The notes under the pieces were generated by a model. That model searched no databases and was not told where the DNA came from. It was given only the letters and a program-made list of their open reading frames with translations. A stretch of 44,032 nt of DNA from Actinospica durhamensis (GTDB lineage: Bacteria; Actinomycetota; Actinomycetes; Streptomycetales; Catenulisporaceae), in NCBI RefSeq assembly GCF_018139695.1, contig NZ_JAGSOG010000039.1, forward strand, positions 1-44,032. Direction: 5' to 3'. Below, piece by piece: positions 37,740 through 44,032 of this stretch (within the stretch, counting starts at the first letter, position 1; every line of letters starts with the position of its first letter). The translations under genes and the position numbers were made by a program.

Positions 37740-40700
37740 TTGCGTGCCTTTTCTCGTCGATCGTCTGCCGCGTCGGGGCGCGGCGGATGGCCGGCATTGA
37801 CCCGGAGCGCCGGTTGGACGGCGGTGGTCGCGTTGGGTGCGGCGGTCGCCGTCGGCGTGGCACCGGCCGCTTCCGCTCACAGCAGCCCTCAGACCACCGC
37901 CACGACCTCGTGTTCGGCCACTTCGGCCCAGGACTCCACGTCCGCGGCCATGCTGGCGAAGAAGTGCGACAAGTCCGTGACGATCGCGTCCGCGCAGACG
38001 GCGTACGCGCGATTGTCCGCCAACGCGGACGGCACGATGACCTACACCTCCTCGGCCACGCCGCGTTGGGCAGAGCAGAACGGTTCCTGGGTCGCGGCCA
38101 GCGCCGATCTGGTGCCGAACCAGGACGGGACGTTCTCGCCGAAGGCGGCCGAGGCCGGGCTGAGGTTCTCCGGCGGCGGTGACACGGCACTGGCCACGGT
38201 GTCCTCGTCGCAGGGTTCGGTGACGGTCTCCTGGCCGTCGGCGCTGCCCACGCCGACGGTGGACGGTGCGTCCGCGACGTACCCGGACGTGCTGCCGGGG
38301 GTGGACCTGGTGGTGACGGCCGATGTCACCGGCGGGTTCGAGGAGTCGCTGATCGTCGAGAACGCGGCCGCCGCGAAGGACCCGGGGCTGGCGAAGCTGG
38401 TGCTCGGCATGTCGGCGAGCAAGGGCCTGACGACGAGCGCTGACAAGTCCGGGCGGATCACGGTGAAGAACGCGAAGGGCCAGGCGGTCCTCGCCTCGGC
38501 CGCGCCACGCGCGTGGGACTCGTCGCGGCACGCCGAGCCGGTGGCGGTGCCGGTGTCCTACAGCGGGGGCAAGGCGACGCTGAGCGCCCCGGCCGCGCTG
38601 CTGGACTCCGCGAGCACCGTCTTCCCGGTCACGATCGACCCGTCCTACACCGTTTCGCAGGCGTGGGAGGGCTACGGGGAGGACCAGGCCGCGTATCCGA
38701 CCTCGGAGGAACTCGACGCGACGTGGAACGGCGACGTCTCGGTCGGCTATGACGGCGGCGGGATCGACCGGGGCTACTACGTCTTCGGCCTGCCCTCGGC
38801 CGCGGACGGCTCGACCACGGACGTGCTCTCCGCGACGGTGACCGCGACCGCGGTGACCACGTACTCGAGCACCTCCCAGGCACACGATCTCGACGCCTAC
38901 TACACCAGCCAGTATTCCTCGACGAGCAGCTGGGACAGTGCGCCGACGAACGTCGCCGGGCCCGAGGCGGTGGACTTCACCACCACCTCCACCACCCCGA
39001 ACCAGGCCGTCTCGATCAACGTGGCCTCCTGGGTGCAGACCGACCTGCAGGCCTCCGGCTGGCAGTTCTCGCTCGGCCTGCTCAACACGGACGAGGCCGA
39101 CACCAACGGGTTCGTCGAGTTCGGCCCGAGCCCGACGCTCTCGATCACCTACGACCACGCGCCGTACGGCGCCGGCAGCATCGCGCTGAGCCCGGAGAAC
39201 TGGGCCGCCGACGGCAACCTCTACACCTCCTCGCTCACCCCGACCTTCCAGGCCGCCTCCACCGACGCAGACGGCGACGAGGTCGCCTACGAGTTCAAGG
39301 TGGAACAGGGCTCGACGGTCGTCGAGGACGGCACCAGCGGCTACTTCGCCTCCGGCGCCACCGGCTCGCTCGCCTCCACCACGACTCTGGCGAACGGCAC
39401 GACCTACCAGCTCTACGTCCGCCCGTACGACGGCACCGAATACGGGACCTGGTCCTCAGCCTTCGCCTTCACCACGGACGCGACCGCGCCGGGAGCGCCC
39501 GCGGTGTCCTGCACCGGATACCCCTCCGGCTCCTGGTCGACGCTGACATCCGGCGGCACGGCCTGCTCGGTGTCCGACTCGAGCTCGTATGTCGAGGGCT
39601 ACGCGTATGAACTCCAGGACGGCAGCGCCGCCGGCACCTGGTCTTGGATCACCGGATCGTCCGGCTCGATCTCGATCGACCCGGAGAGCAACGGCCTCTA
39701 CACCTTGACCGTCTCGCCGCTCGACGACGCGGGCGTCTACGGCGCGTCCACGACGTACGTGTTCGGTGTGGGCGCCGACGGCGCGCTGCTCTCGCCCGGC
39801 GACGGATCGCAGACCGCGTCCTCGATCAGCCTCCAGGCGGCCGCGCCCGGCTCCTACACGAAGGCCACGTTCGAGTACCGGCTCGGCACCACCGGCTCGT
39901 TCACCGCGATCCCGGACCACGTCGTCTACGACTGCGGCTGCGCGGTGACCTGGCCGGTCTCGACGAGCACGAACGGCGCCGGCATACAGACGGACCAGCT
40001 CACCTGGTACCTCGACCGCACCATCGCGGACGACGGCCTGGTCCAGGTCGAAGCCGTGTTCTCGGACGCCGCGGGCGACACCCTGACCACCCCGGCCGTG
40101 TCGGTCACGCTCTCCCGGACGGGTTCGGGTGCTGATTTCGGCACCACGACGGCCGGTCCGGTGACGGTCGGCTTGCAGTCCGGCAACGCCGCGCTCTCCG
40201 CCGACGACGTGAGTGTGTCCTCGTACGGGGCCGCGCTCGGGGTGTCACGGACGTTCAACTCGGTCAACCCGACCGTGTCCGGGATCTTCGGTCCCGGCTG
40301 GGTCGCGAGTGTCGGCTCGACACAGGCCGCGTCCTGGTCCTCGATCCAGGACGACAGCTCGTATGTGGTGCTGACCGGCGGTGACGGGTCCACGTACACC
40401 TTCACCGAGGGGTCGACGAGTGGGACGACGATCTCGTACACCGCCGACGCCTCGGCGGCCTCGGACAGCCTGACCCTGACGAAGAACACCTCCACCGACG
40501 TGTTCGACCTGACGGGCTCGAACAACGAGGTCACGGCGTTCGCGTACGTCTCGGCGAGCGCGGACTACGTGCCCGCCACGATCACGTCGCCGGGCACGAC
40601 CTCGTCCACCGGCATCGTCTACAACTCCTCCGGCGACCCGGTCCTGGTCGTCGCCCCGGACGCCGCCTCGTCCTCCGCGCCGACCACGGCCTGCCCGAGC

Positions 40701-43700
40701 CCGGCCTCGTCCTCGACCTGGACGGCCGGCTGCCGCGGGCTGTCGTTCACCTACAACAGCTCGGGTGACGTCTCGGAGATCGACTTCGTGTACGTCGACA
40801 ACTCCGGCACCTTCCACGACACCGCCGTGGCGAAGTACGGCTACGACTCGGCCGGCCGGCTGACCTCCGAGTACGACCCGCGCCTGTCCACCCCCCTGGT
40901 GACCGGCTACACCTACGACGAGACCTCCACGGACGCGGACTACGGCCGGATCACGGCCTACTCCCCGGCCCAGGCCTCCGGTTCCAGTGCGCTCGCCTCG
41001 TGGCACTTCACCTACGACGACACCGCCACCGACGTGAATTACGGCAAGATCCTGACGGTCTCCCGGGCACACTCCTCCACCTACGGCGGCGGCACCGCGA
41101 CCGACACGATCGACTACAGCGTGCCGCTCACGACCTCCGCCGGCGGCCCGGTCACCATGGACGCCGCCACCGCCGCGACCTGGAGCGAGTCGGACGTGCC
41201 GACCTCGGCCGTGGCCATCTGGCCCGGCGGGTACACCCCGTCCTCGACCACCTCGCCGACCGCGACCGACTACGAGTACGCCACCATCGACTACTTCGAC
41301 GCCAACGGACGCCAGGTCAACACCGCGACCTACGTCAACGGCGCCTGGACGGTCGACACCACCCAGTACGACGCGAACGGCGACGTCACCAGCACCCTGA
41401 CCGCCGCAGACCGCGCCACCGCGCTCAGCGCCGCATCCCCGGCGGCCGAAGCCCTGGCGCTCTCGACCGTCAACGTCTATGCCTGCGACGACTTCGGCAC
41501 CGTCGGCACCTGCACGAGCGCCGACCAGCAGTACGAGGTCGAGACCGACTCCTACGGCCCCGCCCACAGCGTGAACGTGGACGGCACCCTCGAGACCGCC
41601 CGCGACCACACCGCCACCAGCTACGACGCCGGCGCGCCCAACAGCGACACGGACGCGAGCGGCGCGCCCTACATGCTCGCGACGAGCCAGACGACGTCCG
41701 CGAGCATCGGCACCTCCATACCGGGATCCGCCACCGTCGACGCCCGCACCACCGAGCACCTCTACACGGTCGGAACGGACACGACCGGGTGGACGCTGGG
41801 CGAGCCGTTGGAGACCGTGACCGACCCGAGCGGCCTGGACATCGTCTCGACGACGACGTACAACGAGAACTCCGCGCTGTACAACGGAGACGGCCTGGCC
41901 GTCGACTCGGATCAGCCCTCGGATTCGTCCGGCGGCACCGCGGGGGACACCCACACCGTCTACTACACCGCGGGGACCAACGCGCAGGTCTCCGCCTGTG
42001 GGAACAAGCCGGAGTGGGCGAACCTGGTCTGCGAGACCTACCCGGCCGCGCAGCCCTCCGACACCTCCACCATCCCGACGGATGCCTACACGTACAACGA
42101 CTACCTCTCGGTGCTCACCGAGACCAAGGCGTACGGTTCGACCGGCACCGAGACGATCACCTACGCCTACGACGGTGACGATCGCAACACCGGTGAGGCC
42201 ATCACCGTCTCGGGCACCGGAATGGGCACCGCCCCGGCGGCGACCGCGACCGTCTACAGCACCGACACCGGTGTGCGGACCGATGCGGAGACGCTCAACT
42301 CCTCGGGCGGGGTGGCCACTGACATCGAGCAGAGCTACGACGACTGGGATCAGCTGGTCTCGTACACGGATGCCAACGGCGAGCCGAGCACGTACACATA
42401 CGATCTTTCCGGAGACGTCCTCACCAGGGCCACCCCCTACGACACCGACACGGTCACCTACGCGCCCGACGGCGATGCCGTCAGCGAGGCGGACAAGCTC
42501 GCCGGCACGTTCACCGCGACCTACAACCCGGACGGCGCCCTGCAGACGGAGACGTATCCGGACGGGACGGTCGCGACCCGCACGATCGACTCGACCGGCA
42601 CGGCGACCGAGGTGGCCTACACCAACAGCGACTGGGCCGGCCCGATCACGGACTCCGTCACCCTCGACGCACAGGGTGACTGGAGCACCGAGAGCACGCT
42701 GAAGGACACGAAGTCGTACAGCTACGACAACGACGACCGTCTCACGCAGGTCCAGGACACGGACGCGGGATCGTGCACCACCCGTGCCTACACCTACGAC
42801 GCGGACACCGACCGGACGAGTCTGACCACGTACGACGCCGCTTCGAGCGGTGCGTGCCAGACCACGACCGCGGCGTCGGACGAGACCTACGCCTACGACT
42901 CGGCCGACCGCCTCGCATCCACCACCGAGTCCGGCACCACGTCGGCCTACACCTACGACACCCAGGGAGACGTCACCACCACGCCGTCGGCCGACGCGGG
43001 CGGCTCGGGCAGCCTGACCGCGACCTACTACGCCGACGGCCTGCTCGACACCCAGTCGCAGGCCGGGGTCACCGACACCTACACCCTCGACGCCACCGCG
43101 GAGCGGTACGCCACCAAGGCCGACTCCTCGACCGGATACACCACGGTCGACGACTATTCCGATGACGGCGACTCGCCGGCCTGGACCAGCACGAACGGCT
43201 CCTGGACCGCGATGGTCATCGGGCTCGACGGCGGGCTCGGCGCGGAGGTGACCGAATCCGGGACCGTCACGCTCGACCTGGCCGACCTCCACGGCGACGT
43301 CATCGCCACCGTCAACCCCGCCGCCGACACCGGCCCCTCCGCGACCTCCACGTACACGGAGTTCGGATCGGCCGAGACCGGCTCCACCACCGCGGGCGGA
43401 TACGGCTACCTCGGCTCCGACCAGCGCGCCGACTCGGACATGGGCGGCACAGTCCTGATGGGCGTGCGCGTCTACGACCCGAGCACGGGCCGTTTTCTGG
43501 AGGACGACCCGATCTTCCAGGGGTCCGCGAACGCCTACGACTACGTCGACCAGAACCCCGTCACCGGAACCGACCTCGGCGGCACCAACGGCGGCTCGAA
43601 CGGTTCCATGTGCCTGCAGACCAGTGGCACCTCGGCCTACTGCAAGTACTTCTGGGACTATGCGAAGACGAAGTCGTTCATCCTGAAGCTGACCCTCATC

Positions 43701-43940
43701 TCAACCGGGTCGCAGATGGTGGCGCTGTTCGGCGAGTTCCTCGGACCGATCGGAGAGGTCATCGGGGCCTTCCTCGAGATCTTCGGCCTCGGGGTGGGGG
43801 CGGTCGCCTCGCTGCTGTCCCATCTGAACGAGGGGAAGGGAATCGTCATCCAGATCAACAAGGTCCGGTATCGCTATTGGTTCTTTGGCTGGCGTTACAC
43901 GGGATGGGTATGGCGCTCGTTGAGCATCAGGAGCCAGTAG
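37740..43940 (+). CDS. Secreted RHS/YD-repeat protein with hydrophobic C-terminal tip
   Basis: A 2066-residue exported giant. The start is TTG 37740, with AGAGGAG 9 nt upstream; a GTG at 37692 adds 16 residues without ribosome binding site. The signal peptide (about 1-46) ends in ASA-HSS. Next come a beta-rich part (about 90-300), a DNRLRE-like domain (about 300-470), Fn3-like segments (about 480-790), and the RHS shell from about 810 (SYGAALGVSRTFNS) with YD repeats such as YAYDSADRLAST and YSYDNDDRLTQV. The RHS core ends with RVYDPSTGRFLEDDPI and NAYDYVDQNPVTGTDLGG near 1945. The tip of about 119 residues has a hydrophobic stretch (about 1990-2030) and a basic aromatic end (RYRYWFFGWRY). 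It is a polymorphic-toxin-like architecture; a toxin role is not proven. Confidence 0.92.
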   Translation: MRAFSRRSSAASGRGGWPALTRSAGWTAVVALGAAVAVGVAPAASAHSSPQTTATTSCSATSAQDSTSAAMLAKKCDKSVTIASAQTAYARLSANADGTMTYTSSATPRWAEQNGSWVAASADLVPNQDGTFSPKAAEAGLRFSGGGDTALATVSSSQGSVTVSWPSALPTPTVDGASATYPDVLPGVDLVVTADVTGGFEESLIVENAAAAKDPGLAKLVLGMSASKGLTTSADKSGRITVKNAKGQAVLASAAPRAWDSSRHAEPVAVPVSYSGGKATLSAPAALLDSASTVFPVTIDPSYTVSQAWEGYGEDQAAYPTSEELDATWNGDVSVGYDGGGIDRGYYVFGLPSAADGSTTDVLSATVTATAVTTYSSTSQAHDLDAYYTSQYSSTSSWDSAPTNVAGPEAVDFTTTSTTPNQAVSINVASWVQTDLQASGWQFSLGLLNTDEADTNGFVEFGPSPTLSITYDHAPYGAGSIALSPENWAADGNLYTSSLTPTFQAASTDADGDEVAYEFKVEQGSTVVEDGTSGYFASGATGSLASTTTLANGTTYQLYVRPYDGTEYGTWSSAFAFTTDATAPGAPAVSCTGYPSGSWSTLTSGGTACSVSDSSSYVEGYAYELQDGSAAGTWSWITGSSGSISIDPESNGLYTLTVSPLDDAGVYGASTTYVFGVGADGALLSPGDGSQTASSISLQAAAPGSYTKATFEYRLGTTGSFTAIPDHVVYDCGCAVTWPVSTSTNGAGIQTDQLTWYLDRTIADDGLVQVEAVFSDAAGDTLTTPAVSVTLSRTGSGADFGTTTAGPVTVGLQSGNAALSADDVSVSSYGAALGVSRTFNSVNPTVSGIFGPGWVASVGSTQAASWSSIQDDSSYVVLTGGDGSTYTFTEGSTSGTTISYTADASAASDSLTLTKNTSTDVFDLTGSNNEVTAFAYVSASADYVPATITSPGTTSSTGIVYNSSGDPVLVVAPDAASSSAPTTACPSPASSSTWTAGCRGLSFTYNSSGDVSEIDFVYVDNSGTFHDTAVAKYGYDSAGRLTSEYDPRLSTPLVTGYTYDETSTDADYGRITAYSPAQASGSSALASWHFTYDDTATDVNYGKILTVSRAHSSTYGGGTATDTIDYSVPLTTSAGGPVTMDAATAATWSESDVPTSAVAIWPGGYTPSSTTSPTATDYEYATIDYFDANGRQVNTATYVNGAWTVDTTQYDANGDVTSTLTAADRATALSAASPAAEALALSTVNVYACDDFGTVGTCTSADQQYEVETDSYGPAHSVNVDGTLETARDHTATSYDAGAPNSDTDASGAPYMLATSQTTSASIGTSIPGSATVDARTTEHLYTVGTDTTGWTLGEPLETVTDPSGLDIVSTTTYNENSALYNGDGLAVDSDQPSDSSGGTAGDTHTVYYTAGTNAQVSACGNKPEWANLVCETYPAAQPSDTSTIPTDAYTYNDYLSVLTETKAYGSTGTETITYAYDGDDRNTGEAITVSGTGMGTAPAATATVYSTDTGVRTDAETLNSSGGVATDIEQSYDDWDQLVSYTDANGEPSTYTYDLSGDVLTRATPYDTDTVTYAPDGDAVSEADKLAGTFTATYNPDGALQTETYPDGTVATRTIDSTGTATEVAYTNSDWAGPITDSVTLDAQGDWSTESTLKDTKSYSYDNDDRLTQVQDTDAGSCTTRAYTYDADTDRTSLTTYDAASSGACQTTTAASDETYAYDSADRLASTTESGTTSAYTYDTQGDVTTTPSADAGGSGSLTATYYADGLLDTQSQAGVTDTYTLDATAERYATKADSSTGYTTVDDYSDDGDSPAWTSTNGSWTAMVIGLDGGLGAEVTESGTVTLDLADLHGDVIATVNPAADTGPSATSTYTEFGSAETGSTTAGGYGYLGSDQRADSDMGGTVLMGVRVYDPSTGRFLEDDPIFQGSANAYDYVDQNPVTGTDLGGTNGGSNGSMCLQTSGTSAYCKYFWDYAKTKSFILKLTLISTGSQMVALFGEFLGPIGEVIGAFLEIFGLGVGAVASLLSHLNEGKGIVIQINKVRYRYWFFGWRYTGWVWRSLSIRSQ

Positions 43941-43966
43941 GCGAAGGCGCGTCCTGAGATTCTCGC

Positions 43967-43998
43967 CTGGCGGCCGGGGCACCGGCCTCGGCCGCCGG
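43967..43998 (+). terminator. Hairpin after the RHS gene
   Basis: CTGGCGGCCG (43967-43976) pairs with CGGCCGCCGG (43989-43998) over 10 positions, one of them G-U, with a 12-nt loop. It is 26 bp after the RHS stop and is the likely terminator. The remaining 34 bp to the window end are G-rich and without a visible gene. Confidence 0.65.
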
Positions 43999-44032
43999 GC
44001 ACCCGTGCGGACGAGGCGGGGCGGGGTGGGGG

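Noticed and set aside
40245-43292. A 1015-codon open frame on the minus strand within the RHS gene
   Set aside because: It is composed of Arg/Gly/Val-rich shadow sequence, typical of high-GC antisense frames, while the plus strand has clear RHS motifs throughout.
1-44032. CRISPR arrays, tRNA or rRNA genes, prophage att sites
   Set aside because: No regularly spaced repeats, cloverleaf-like sequences with CCA-type ends or rRNA stretches were seen on either strand; short tRNA-like structures cannot be excluded by eye.

Overview
The window is high-GC DNA (roughly 70% G+C, strongly GC-biased third codon positions) from an actinomycete. The evidence is two sigma-70-family genes with membrane or lipoprotein partners, a PAS-GAF-PP2C-HATPase regulator, SCO-type small hypothetical proteins, SUKH and RHS proteins, TetR/LacI/MerR regulators and several apparently leaderless starts. 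A Streptomyces- or Catenulispora-like soil organism fits, but the genus cannot be fixed from the sequence alone.

Layout: (1) 1-2.4 kb, the end of a short-chain dehydrogenase, then a TetR repressor divergent from a zinc-free quinone/alkene reductase with a perfect 44-bp palindrome between them. (2) 2.4-8.3 kb, a small conserved hypothetical, a sigma factor overlapping a membrane-anchored partner, an aromatic-rich secreted protein, a SigE-type sigma operon with a lipoprotein, and a frameshifted DUF2079 membrane protein. (3) 8.3-13.3 kb, TetR with a 14-TM drug exporter, and MerR plus glycosyltransferase divergent from a second MFS exporter. (4) 13.3-21.5 kb, a glycoside-use regulon: GH2 enzyme, MFS permease, LacI repressor and GH3 beta-glucosidase. 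These are joined by copies of a CTGACGCGCGTCAG-type operator, arranged as tandem pairs with a 13-bp period at two of the three sites. (5) 21.5-26.7 kb, a decay zone: a lipoprotein, IS3 and IS5 fragments, a secreted serine protease, a broken SUKH/LRR gene and a frameshifted alpha/beta hydrolase. (6) 26.7-30 kb, amino acid/amine permease plus acetamidase/formamidase, then a Phd-RelE/ParE toxin-antitoxin pair. (7) 30-37.3 kb, a MacB-like ABC exporter, a multidomain anti-sigma/phosphatase protein with a damaged phosphatase motif, a beta-helix lipoprotein, a small hypothetical and an aminoglycoside-type nucleotidyltransferase. (8) 37.3-44 kb, a long regulatory region with a near-perfect CRP-type site and a foldable leader, followed by a 2066-residue secreted RHS/YD-repeat protein with a short hydrophobic C-terminal tip.

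The clearest functional unit is region 4: the operators predict that one LacI protein controls its own gene, the permease-GH2 transcript and the GH3 gene. Several frameshifts (DUF2079, hydrolase, SUKH/LRR, IS5) could be real decay or assembly errors, and read-level data would be needed to separate these. The most unusual features are the RHS protein with its leader and hydrophobic tip, and the phosphatase-like domain lacking a metal ligand.
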